From an uncultured Verrucomicrobiota bacterium (GTDB lineage: Bacteria > Verrucomicrobiota > Verrucomicrobiia > Chthoniobacterales > SZAS-18): DNA of 5,481 nucleotides. The notes beneath the pieces were generated by a model. It saw nothing but the letters and a program-made list of their open reading frames with translations. It did not search any database and had not been told where the DNA came from. Of the stretch, positions 1-5,481 are shown one piece after another (the stretch's first letter is position 1; every line of letters begins with the position of its first letter). The stretch lies in contig CALMVM010000167.1 in NCBI GenBank assembly GCA_937873255.1, forward strand, positions 1 to 5,481, read 5' to 3'. The position numbers were made by a program, and so were the translations under genes.

Positions 1-108
1 GTTGGCACCCCAGACTAACTCAGCACCCGGCTCGAAAAAGCGAAGTCACGTCAGTCCCTTTTTATCCGCACAGGTCAATCTACCAGAAAAAATCACTCTC
101 TAAACATT
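1..108. other. Non-coding 3' end of the operon, no clear terminator
   Basis: After the TAA of the 158-aa gene, 108 bases remain without a supportable gene. In the direction of transcription there is a T-run (87-92) preceded by only a weak AT-rich stem that includes the stop codon. Further on, an A5G / CT5 pair (35-40 and 58-63) could form a poor hairpin. Neither is a convincing intrinsic terminator. Confidence 0.4.
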
Positions 109-585
109 TTAAGACTTTGAGATCAAACTCTGAATCGATGCGGAGGACCCTTCATCAAACAGGATGAGTTTATACACAGTATATGTGCCATTGTTTCCCT
201 TGGTCAGAAAAATGTACCTAGTCCCAGCCTTAGGGACCGATTCCACGTCTTTTCTGACAGCTATCGAGATTGTTACGTTTGGCGTTTCGACCGTGCCCTT
301 CAAAGTCCGAATAACCGATACTTGCACGTTATGGTAAGCAATTTTTCCAGGCGCTCGTAAACTAACTGCGCCAAGTTTTGTGATGTCCCCTATAAATATC
401 ACGTCACTCGCGCTAACTGCGTCTTCGGTCTTTTGATCGCTTCCAGTAAGTTTTGAGGACTCTGTCGTACTGACATCTGAAGTCGGATTTTGGCTTTGCA
501 ACGGTATAGGGGATATGATGGCAAAGAGGACCATCAAAAATAGGAATGCTATATGCATCTTGCAGGGTCTGTTCGTCTTAATCAT
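109..585 (-). CDS. Small secreted protein of unknown function, possible OB/NTR-like beta-barrel (158 aa)
   Basis: The ATG at 583-585 overlaps the stop of the 699-aa gene as ATGA and has a weak AAAGG about 9 nt upstream. A second ATG at codon 10 is possible but has no better site. Residues 1-9 are basic, 12-27 hydrophobic, and L-Q-S (29-31) is a plausible signal peptidase I site; there is no lipobox Cys, so it is probably soluble. Residues 33-58 form a Ser/Thr/Asp-rich linker. The rest is one small beta-rich domain: S-D-V-I-F-I-G-D-I-T (60-69), V-Q-V-S-V-I-R-T-L-K-G (87-97), V-T-I-S-I-A-V (104-110), K-A-G-T-R-Y-I-F-L (119-127) and Y-T-V-Y-K-L-I (135-141). The order 'secreted V/I-F-x-G, then V-x-x-x-L-K-G, then G-x-x-Y-I-F' recalls small OB-fold (netrin/TIMP-like) bacterial exported domains. 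That is a weak fold guess with no catalytic residues to support it. Probably the last gene of the operon. Confidence 0.85.
   Translation of the reverse strand: MIKTNRPCKMHIAFLFLMVLFAIISPIPLQSQNPTSDVSTTESSKLTGSDQKTEDAVSASDVIFIGDITKLGAVSLRAPGKIAYHNVQVSVIRTLKGTVETPNVTISIAVRKDVESVPKAGTRYIFLTKGNNGTYTVYKLILFDEGSSASIQSLISKS
582..585 (-). promoter_or_regulatory. ATGA stop-start overlap (699-aa / 158-aa genes)
   Basis: This is the same four-base arrangement as the previous junction. The 699-aa gene ends in TGA, sharing two bases with the ATG of the 158-aa gene. A weak purine stretch (AAAAGG in mRNA sense) lies about 9 nt before the ATG, so this start may be both coupled and weakly independent. Confidence 0.8.
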
Positions 586-2681
586 GGTGCGTTGCCTTTT
601 GCTGCTGCACTTCTAACAATTCGCAAAGATCCACCTACAATTACCCTGATCTCTGCTTCAGTAATGCCTCCGCAATCTGGGATGGCCGTCGTGGACGTAG
701 TATTACTTATACCTTCCCAAGAACCTGTATTGCCATTCCGTTTTGCCTTGATTATTTGACCTATGTGTAATACCCGAGGGGATATCGAGTTGCCAACTTG
801 CATTAAAAGACTCACAACAAAGTCGATCTTCTCGTACGCGTAATCCCCATTGTTGCAAGCGTGAAATCCTCCTGTCGCAGGATTCAAATCCAGACCAGGA
901 TTGTCGTAAATATAAAGAAATCCTTTTGGACTTGGAGTAATATTTTCTTGATTGTAATCAGGTGGCGTGTCGTCATCAACTAGATTTGGGTTGTTATTGT
1001 CAATCAAATTTCCCGCCGGATCAATTGCTAGATCGACGTACCAGTAAGCACCATCTGAATCATTCTTTTTGACTATACTGACGCTGCGATCTCTATACTT
1101 CCGATCCCATTTGTACTGAGCCATGCCATTCGGAAGAGGTGCTTGCGCCACGACCAGAAGGGATGTGCAGTAAAGCGTAAGCCCTGCTCTCCCTCTACCT
1201 ATTGGATCTTCACCAAGTAAGTCTAAATTATCATTAGCGCTAATGTTATTCTGATAATTTGGATTATCTGGTTGTATATCGGGATCACTAATTTTAGTGG
1301 GTCGCTTGCCGTTAAAATCTACTCCGTCACTTCCGCTCTGGGCACCATTCAAAAGTTTTATGGCATTCGGCACCAACAGTAGCGCATGTCCATTCCCCGT
1401 GCCAGCGTCGCCGATGGCGGCGATGACGCCGCTGGAATTCACGGACTTCATGTTGGGCCACGAGATTTTTATATTGGCAGGATATTGCATTCGGTACGGC
1501 TGCCATGACCAGCTCGGCGTAGCGCTTGGGTCTGTGGCGACATTTTGGGTGGCTTTCCACATCACCTGCTCGTCATTACCATTGTCCAGCAAATCTGACA
1601 CCACATACATGCTGTGATCGGTCGTGTTTTGGTTGCTGAGCAGAAAGGGATTAATTTGCTTGAGCTGACCGTTCCATTGAGTTCCGGCCAACAGTTGTGC
1701 GAAAGGGGTCTTTTGTCCCCCATGCCAGATTGATCCGTTAAGGATATATCCGGCATAATGATAACCGTCCACTAAACACCACCCTTCGTTGTTCAAGCAT
1801 AGAACCGTAATGGCATCAGCCAATCCGTTTAGAACGATCTGCTTACCATCCCAGATACCGTAACCTAAAAGGTACCCAAAATCCAGCACCGCCCATCCAG
1901 TGTCAGTGATTTGAATAGGCGCAGCATCTGCGAGAATATATTTAGCGGTATCACTACTGACTAGAAATGACGGTGTATCTGACGCGAAGAAGTAATTTAT
2001 TCCTGATCTAGTGATAACGTTGACTCCGTCAAGGGTGTCATTACCATTCGCATCCTGTGGTCGATAGATGCTTCCGTCTGGCCGGGTGATGCCATCATAC
2101 GTAACGGCGTAGGCGATACTACCGCCGCCTGGTGACACCGCGCCGATATATAGACTGTCGTAACCATCGGTCGTAAAATCAATAAATCCATTAGGATCAT
2201 CATCATCAATGTAGGGTGGTGGAAAATTTAGGTCACTCGGCCCACCGCCGCCAGCGAGGAAACATCCCCGTATTCGTGCGGTCCCTCCGATATCATTTGA
2301 ATAGTAATGGGTTCCAACAATCTTTCCGGTAGGCAGTAGGTGATCGAAGCTCACTGCTCCACCAGCCGCGGGAAGGTGTGTATACGTTATTGCCGGGCTA
2401 ACAACTCCGTTGCTGAATGTTCGCACGAAGGCGTCTTGAAAGCCCCGTGTGAGGTTTCCAAAAGCTGCATTCCCCGAATCATCCAATGCTATCGCACCTT
2501 CATTGTCGTAATCATGTCCACCCGCCAAGCCCAAGTCAATCACGGCATAGTTCTGTACAGGTAGTGGTCGCTCAGCAGACTGAGGAGGGGCGCCCACTGC
2601 TTTTTGTGCCTTCGTTTGGTGACTGGCGACAAAAAGCATGCCAACAACCACATATTTGCCAACTGTAAAGCGAAGACTCAT
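582..2681 (-). CDS. Large secreted protein of unknown function, HAF-repeat-like beta-rich (699 aa)
   Basis: The start is set at the ATG of 2679-2681, which overlaps the previous TGA as ATGA and begins a good signal peptide (M-S-L-R-F, hydrophobic 10-19, T-K-A cleavage after residue 25). The frame is open for 19 more codons upstream, but these are charged and would spoil the signal. The mature N-terminus, Y-A-V-I-D-L-G-L-A-G-G (45-55) with A-I-A-L-D-D-S-G-N-A-A-F-G (63-75), resembles the extracellular HAF repeat, which is a beta-propeller-like motif. A similar unit, S-S-G-V-I-A-A-I-G-D-A-G, precedes H-A-L-L-L-V-P (432-438). Acidic, Asn-rich stretches are frequent: D159-D162, D-A-N-G-N-D-T-L-D-G (210-219), and D/N-rich linkers between about 455-500 and 580-610. 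These could bind calcium. The C-terminal part has two to three alternating beta segments and P-D-C-G-G-I-T (668-674). No catalytic motif, membrane anchor or sorting tail is visible. GC content is clearly lower than upstream. Function is unknown; a surface or matrix role is a guess. Confidence 0.88.
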   Translation of the reverse strand: MSLRFTVGKYVVVGMLFVASHQTKAQKAVGAPPQSAERPLPVQNYAVIDLGLAGGHDYDNEGAIALDDSGNAAFGNLTRGFQDAFVRTFSNGVVSPAITYTHLPAAGGAVSFDHLLPTGKIVGTHYYSNDIGGTARIRGCFLAGGGGPSDLNFPPPYIDDDDPNGFIDFTTDGYDSLYIGAVSPGGGSIAYAVTYDGITRPDGSIYRPQDANGNDTLDGVNVITRSGINYFFASDTPSFLVSSDTAKYILADAAPIQITDTGWAVLDFGYLLGYGIWDGKQIVLNGLADAITVLCLNNEGWCLVDGYHYAGYILNGSIWHGGQKTPFAQLLAGTQWNGQLKQINPFLLSNQNTTDHSMYVVSDLLDNGNDEQVMWKATQNVATDPSATPSWSWQPYRMQYPANIKISWPNMKSVNSSGVIAAIGDAGTGNGHALLLVPNAIKLLNGAQSGSDGVDFNGKRPTKISDPDIQPDNPNYQNNISANDNLDLLGEDPIGRGRAGLTLYCTSLLVVAQAPLPNGMAQYKWDRKYRDRSVSIVKKNDSDGAYWYVDLAIDPAGNLIDNNNPNLVDDDTPPDYNQENITPSPKGFLYIYDNPGLDLNPATGGFHACNNGDYAYEKIDFVVSLLMQVGNSISPRVLHIGQIIKAKRNGNTGSWEGISNTTSTTAIPDCGGITEAEIRVIVGGSLRIVRSAAAKGNAP
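2678..2681 (-). promoter_or_regulatory. ATGA stop-start overlap (494-aa / 699-aa genes)
   Basis: The TGA stop of the beta-helix/Big-1 gene shares its first two bases with the ATG of the 699-aa gene. No Shine-Dalgarno sequence precedes this ATG (the upstream bases are pyrimidine-rich), so reinitiation or coupling by the terminating ribosome is the likely way the second gene is translated. Confidence 0.8.
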
Positions 2682-4162
2682 GGTCTGGGAAACAAGTAAG
2701 ATGTCGTGCCTGCGGGAAGCGTGGTGATCAGTGTCCACCCCCCACCAGGTGCTGTGTTCCAGAGCGGAACGGGATCATCCGTATTGTTATTCCAAGTCAA
2801 TAATTCGCTACCATCGGAATTGAGGGTGCTTATCACATTGCTCACAGAGCAAGCGGTCGTATGGACGGTGGCATTTTCGTCGCCCACGGTTTCAGTGAAT
2901 GTGATCGTTTGCTGGTTGTTACCAGTTCCGGTGGTGGCGACGACTTTGCACGTCGCTTCTAAGGACTCAGGCAAGATGAAAAACGTCCGGGCAACACCAG
3001 AAATATTTGTCTTCACCTTGACGGTAGTAGAGGGAGCACTGCTCATCGTGGCTTGCACTTGGCCGCCGTTCTGCGTGACGGTAAAAGAGACCGGAGCATT
3101 GGCGGCTGGTTGTCCCGCCACGAGCACTTGCACCGTCAACGCGCTTGGCAAGAAGCCACCGAAGCCCCCCGTCTGACCATCACCATCCACGATGCTCAAC
3201 GCAGGAGTCTGCCCATTGTAAAAGTCGTTGGGATTTAAGCCTAGGTGATAAGCTTCCAAATTCGTGATTCCGCCACAGCCCGGGGCTGCTGCCATGAGAT
3301 CGACGCTTGCGGTCCCGAAATACTTCACCTCCCAGTCATCATCCACGCCATCGCCGTTCGAATCAACGATGTTTTTGCCAGCATCGGTACCGCCCACGTA
3401 GCCTTGCATCAACATGCCTGTGGCTAGGTTGTGCCGGTATTGTCCCACAGAATCACTGGAAAAATACAGTCCATAGCCAAACGCAAACACACAATTATCC
3501 ACCACGAAGGCGTCGGACGATGAGCTGAAATAGATGGCGAAAGACATGTCGACGGGTACGCTGGCCGCCGCCTGCGACACATCGTTGTCCAAACACCGTA
3601 GCCCTGTTCCCTCCAGTTCGATGCCGTAGGCGCTGGCCAAATCGCCCAAAGTGGTCGAACCACCGACGTTACCTACTTGGCAGGAGCGCACGGTGCTGTC
3701 GTTGCCCACCAACGAGATGCCCTCGTACGTGCAGGCGTTGACGTTCATCTTCTCGATCAGGTGGCCGTATGAGGCTGTCGAGGCACCGGTAGTGATGATG
3801 CCCACCCCAGTCATGAAGCCTTGCACCGTGCCGTTTCGCACCGTCACGTTGGTGCGGTCGGCGGCGTACACTCCGTAGGCCAGCGTACCGGCCCCGGCAG
3901 CCGTATTGCTGATCGTGTGACCGTTGAGGTCGAGCACCACGTCCGAAGCGTTGATCTTGATGGCGGCGGTGGCACCGGTCAGATTGAGATTCAGGAAGTC
4001 CTGGTTGAGCACGTACACCCCGGGGGAGGAGATCGTGTAGGGCAGAGCAGTGATCTGGTATCCCAGCTTGGCCTCGCCCTGCTGCTGCGCTCGGACGGCC
4101 GGGCAAAAGCCAAACAGCCACACGAGCAGCACGGCCAACCACGCCTTCGTTCGGGGAGTCAT
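2678..4162 (-). CDS. Secreted multidomain protein: beta-helix, calcium-type loop, Big-1-like domain, FN3-like tail (494 aa)
   Basis: The frame is open up to 4552, but the ATG at 4160-4162 starts a clear signal peptide (hydrophobic residues 8-20, V-R-A cleavage after 25). Longer versions would run through the previous gene. Residues 35-264 are a third copy of the beta-helix domain: I-T-A-L-P-Y-T-I-S-S-P-G-V-Y-V-L (37-52), D-L-N-G-H-T-I-S (78-85), V-R-S-C-Q-V-G-N-V-G-G-S-T (158-170) and G-G-T-D-A-G-K-N (257-264). The two upstream paralogues stop at this last motif; this one continues. Residues 267-275 (D-S-N-G-D-G-V-D-D) look like a dockerin/thrombospondin-3-type calcium loop, followed by W-E-V-K-Y-F-G and the Leu/Asn-rich segment 299-320. 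Residues about 322-426 resemble a bacterial Ig (Big-1) domain, with P-V-S-F-T-V-T at 357-363. Residues 439-491 resemble the first half of a fibronectin type III domain (L-L-T-W at 454-457, G-G-W-T-L-I-T-T-L at 474-482). No enzyme motif is seen. The stop overlaps the next start. Confidence 0.9.
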   Translation of the reverse strand: MTPRTKAWLAVLLVWLFGFCPAVRAQQQGEAKLGYQITALPYTISSPGVYVLNQDFLNLNLTGATAAIKINASDVVLDLNGHTISNTAAGAGTLAYGVYAADRTNVTVRNGTVQGFMTGVGIITTGASTASYGHLIEKMNVNACTYEGISLVGNDSTVRSCQVGNVGGSTTLGDLASAYGIELEGTGLRCLDNDVSQAAASVPVDMSFAIYFSSSSDAFVVDNCVFAFGYGLYFSSDSVGQYRHNLATGMLMQGYVGGTDAGKNIVDSNGDGVDDDWEVKYFGTASVDLMAAAPGCGGITNLEAYHLGLNPNDFYNGQTPALSIVDGDGQTGGFGGFLPSALTVQVLVAGQPAANAPVSFTVTQNGGQVQATMSSAPSTTVKVKTNISGVARTFFILPESLEATCKVVATTGTGNNQQTITFTETVGDENATVHTTACSVSNVISTLNSDGSELLTWNNNTDDPVPLWNTAPGGGWTLITTLPAGTTSYLFPRP

Positions 4163-4185
4163 AGAGTGGGAGGAAAGAGGCCGGG

Positions 4186-4962
4186 TCAGTTGTTGCCCGC
4201 ATCCGTGCCGCCAAAGTAGGGGATGGTGACGCTGGCCGCGCACAGGTTGTCGCGGTACTTGCCCGAGCCGCCGCTGTTGAAGGCGATGCCGTAGTGTGCC
4301 CCGCCGATGCGGTTGTTCACCAACAGCGTGCCGGACCCTGTATCGGCGTAGATACCGACCGTCGGGTAGCTGGCCGGGTTGGTGCTCGTCAGTTCGCTCA
4401 CGTCGCAGTCCAGTACGCTGTTGAAGTAAAAAAACGTTAAGAAGCCCACGCCGTTCGGCAAGAACGGTTGGCTGGAGCCGCCGATCTTGTAGGCTTGACA
4501 GTGGCGGATGATGCTGCCGTTGGCCGCCAGCGCCACCGCCGTGTAGGTGCAACCCAGAAAGCGGACGTTTTCCACCAGGTGTCCGTGGCTCGCGCTGGCG
4601 CTGCCGCCGGGGCTGCCGATGTAGATGCCGTAGGCATAGCCCCGGATCGTGCCGTTGCGCACCGTCAGCCGCGACGGCCCGTTGCAGGAGATCGCCGCGC
4701 AGGTCACCGCGTTGCCGATGGCTTCCCCGGAGATCGTGTGGCCGTTGAGGTCGATGGTCACCCCGTCGGTCTGGACGGTGATGGCGTCGATGTTGGTGCC
4801 AGGCGAGAAGTTCGCGTTGAGAAAGTATACGCCCGGGCTGGTGATCGTGTAGGGCAAGCTCGTGATCTGGTGGGTCGTGGAACCTCCCGTCGTGTCCGCC
4901 TGGGCCGTGGCGGCAAGGATCGTGGACGCGAGGAGAATCAGAACGAAGCGAGGCAGATGCAT
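4186..4962 (-). CDS. Secreted right-handed parallel beta-helix protein (258 aa)
   Basis: The start chosen is the ATG at 4960-4962, because it begins a clean signal peptide: M-H-L-P-R, a hydrophobic core at residues 6-18, and an A-Q-A cleavage site after residue 22. The frame is also open to an ATG at 5020-5022, but that would put 20 polar residues before the signal. After cleavage comes the family's typical opening, I-T-S-L-P-Y-T-I-T-S-P-G-V-Y-F-L (33-48), then I-D-L-N-G-H-T-I-S (70-78) and successive rungs such as L-T-V-R-N-G-T-I-R-G, C-T-Y-T-A-V-A-L, I-I-R-H-C, L-L-V-N-N-R-I. It ends G-K-Y-R-D-N-L...G-G-T-D-A-G-N-N. The L-D-L-N-G-H-T-I-S style opening is common in exported beta-helix (NosD/pectate-lyase-like fold) proteins, but I see no catalytic set. 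GC content is very high. Upstream of the ATG there is only a G-run (4968-4973), a poor Shine-Dalgarno site. The next gene starts 23 nt after the stop. Confidence 0.9.
   Translation of the reverse strand: MHLPRFVLILLASTILAATAQADTTGGSTTHQITSLPYTITSPGVYFLNANFSPGTNIDAITVQTDGVTIDLNGHTISGEAIGNAVTCAAISCNGPSRLTVRNGTIRGYAYGIYIGSPGGSASASHGHLVENVRFLGCTYTAVALAANGSIIRHCQAYKIGGSSQPFLPNGVGFLTFFYFNSVLDCDVSELTSTNPASYPTVGIYADTGSGTLLVNNRIGGAHYGIAFNSGGSGKYRDNLCAASVTIPYFGGTDAGNN
4242..4265 (-). repeat. 24-bp exact direct repeat, copy in the 258-aa gene
   Basis: These 24 bases are identical to 5152-5175. In the coding strand they encode G-K-Y-R-D-N-L plus one base, the conserved motif near the C-terminus of the beta-helix paralogues. 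The matching place in the 494-aa gene (about 3426-3446) is diverged (G-Q-Y-R-H-N-L). Confidence 0.85.
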
Positions 4963-5080
4963 GGGCACCCCCCGCGCAGTCAAGGACCGCTCCGGGCTCG
5001 GATCAGGCGGACATGAGTCCATGGGAAGAAGGTGTGCAGGGTCGAAACGATGGGTTGAGCGCCGGTTTTTGGCCGCTCCG
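4963..5080 (-). other. 118-nt spacer between the first two beta-helix genes
   Basis: This is the longest gene-free gap between genes in the window. It contains a three-base-pair hairpin near the upstream stop (GCC, loop, GGC at about 5071-5083) and a GAGC direct repeat, neither strong enough to call a terminator or operator. A TTGACT is present at about 4979-4984 in the coding sense, but a -10 box at the usual spacing would fall inside the next gene, and none is seen. The spacer also holds the alternative, less likely ATG at 5020-5022. Confidence 0.5.
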
Positions 5081-5481
5081 TTACTGGTTGTTGCCCGCGT
5101 CGGTCATTGACGTGTAAGCCGCCTCGTACCTGTGAACGATGTCATCGGTGGACAGGTTGTCGCGGTACTTGCCCGGGCTATAGACAAAGTAGCAGTTGTA
5201 GTCGGATCCGCTCATGCGGTTATTGACCACCAAGGCGTTGGATGCACTGGCCAGATAGATGCAGATCGCACCGCCCCACGGACCCCAGGTCAGCGTGGTC
5301 ACGTCGTAGTCGCTGACCACGGAGTAGCTGCCCGTCCCCCCGGCGATGCCAAACGAGTAAGGAATTACGCCGGGCAGCGTCGAACCGCCAATGTTGCTGA
5401 CGCGACAACGCCGCACGCGAGCCCCGTTCCCCGAGACGCTGATGCCGCAGTAGGTGATGGCCTGTGCGGCCAAGTCTTCGA
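5081..5481 (-). CDS. Parallel beta-helix secreted protein, 3' partial (N-terminus outside window)
   Basis: This reading frame is open to the window edge, so only the last 132 residues are seen; the TTG at 5471-5473 is internal and not a start. The visible part is rich in Gly, Ser, Asn and short V/I-x-V strands, as in right-handed parallel beta-helix proteins. It aligns with the C-terminal halves of the next two genes: the Y-C-G-I-S-V-S-G-N-G turn, the R-R-C-R-V-S-N-I-G-G-S-T segment, an A-L-V-V-N-N-R-M rung, then G-K-Y-R-D-N-L and a terminal T-D-A-G-N-N-Q before TAA. The Cys in R-R-C is kept in all three paralogues. No catalytic residues are recognisable. It is followed after 118 nt by a paralogue in the same direction, so it is probably the product of tandem duplication. 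The beta-helix assignment is from pattern recognition; the exact role (binding, structural or a degenerate carbohydrate-active fold) cannot be told. Confidence 0.85.
   Translation of the reverse strand, partial: EDLAAQAITYCGISVSGNGARVRRCRVSNIGGSTLPGVIPYSFGIAGGTGSYSVVSDYDVTTLTWGPWGGAICIYLASASNALVVNNRMSGSDYNCYFVYSPGKYRDNLSTDDIVHRYEAAYTSMTDAGNNQ
5152..5175 (-). repeat. 24-bp exact direct repeat, copy in the partial beta-helix gene
   Basis: This is the second copy of the repeat at 4242-4265, in the same reading phase, 910 bases away. A further 12-bp match lies at the gene ends (5087-5098 against 4189-4200). It reflects tandem gene duplication and not a mobile element. Confidence 0.85.

Noticed and set aside
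35..63. A5G / CT5 inverted repeat near the window start
   Set aside because: Only six, mostly A-T, pairs with a 17-base loop; easily a chance match.
85..122. Possible intrinsic terminator after the 158-aa gene
   Set aside because: The stem (TCT-T-AAA against TTTAGA with a three-base loop) is AT-rich, bulged and separated from the T6 run by several bases; too weak to call.
2196..2207. Short ATC trinucleotide repeat as a possible phase-variable tract
   Set aside because: Four in-frame copies encode a run of four Asp; a three-base unit would not shift the frame, and acidic runs are common in this protein.
2682..2738. Longer start for the 699-aa protein at 2738
   Set aside because: The 19 extra residues are polar and charged, would sit in front of the signal peptide, and overlap the previous gene; the ATGA start fits better.
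4163..4552. Upstream extension of the 494-aa protein frame to 4552 (would give 624 residues)
   Set aside because: The extra part is Arg/His/Gln-rich out-of-frame translation of the 258-aa gene, and a perfect signal peptide begins at the ATG of 4160-4162.
4468..5016. 182-codon open frame on the plus strand, and other plus-strand frames such as 3821-4219 and 2706-3176
   Set aside because: They lie antisense to well-supported secreted proteins, have skewed Arg/Val/Gly/Ala composition typical of shadow frames in GC-rich DNA, and have no signal or domain.
4186..5481. Active pectate lyase or other polysaccharide lyase in the beta-helix genes
   Set aside because: The fold pattern fits, but no recognisable catalytic Asp/Arg/Lys cluster is seen in the three paralogues, so only the fold is claimed.

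Overview
The window is a run of five genes, all on the minus strand, that appear to encode secreted proteins. The direction of transcription is from base 5481 towards base 1. Upstream there is a tandem set of three related parallel beta-helix proteins: a 3' partial gene at 5081-5481, a 258-aa protein at 4186-4962, and a 494-aa protein at 2678-4162 that has gained a C-terminal extension. Downstream are an unrelated 699-aa secreted protein (582-2681) and a 158-aa secreted protein (109-585). I see no tRNA, rRNA, CRISPR array, transposase, integrase, toxin-antitoxin pair or recognisable defence gene.

Organism: probably Verrucomicrobiota, most likely a relative of Opitutaceae or Chthoniobacterales. 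This is inferred from protein style only. The 494-aa protein carries the combination of a D-x-N-x-D-G calcium-type loop, a W-E-x-x-Y-F-G segment, a T-N-L-E-A-Y...G-L-N-P-N-D-F-Y-N-G-Q-T-P segment and a Big-1-like domain. I associate that combination, together with the H-A-L-L-L-V-P segment in the 699-aa protein, with large secreted verrucomicrobial proteins. No phylogenetic marker gene is present, so this stays tentative.

Layout and coupling: the gap between the first and second beta-helix genes is 118 nt, and between the second and third 23 nt. The last three genes are joined by two successive 4-nt ATGA overlaps (2678-2681 and 582-585), so 494-aa, 699-aa and 158-aa products are very probably made from one mRNA by coupled translation. 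Good Shine-Dalgarno sequences are weak or missing at every start. No promoter or convincing terminator is visible; the operon promoter probably lies beyond base 5481.

Composition changes along the operon. Sampled 60-base lines give about 68% GC in the first beta-helix genes, about 47-62% in the 494-aa gene, and about 28-50% in most of the last two genes, with short GC-rich patches. This suggests that the downstream pair has a different history from the beta-helix array.

How the genes might work together: all four proteins with a visible N-terminus have a signal peptide, and none has an obvious catalytic motif. The simplest reading is a set of exported, probably cell-surface or extracellular, binding or structural proteins. 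That is inference. The most interesting points are the tight translational coupling of three unrelated secreted proteins, and the extension of one beta-helix paralogue at exactly the point where its two siblings stop.
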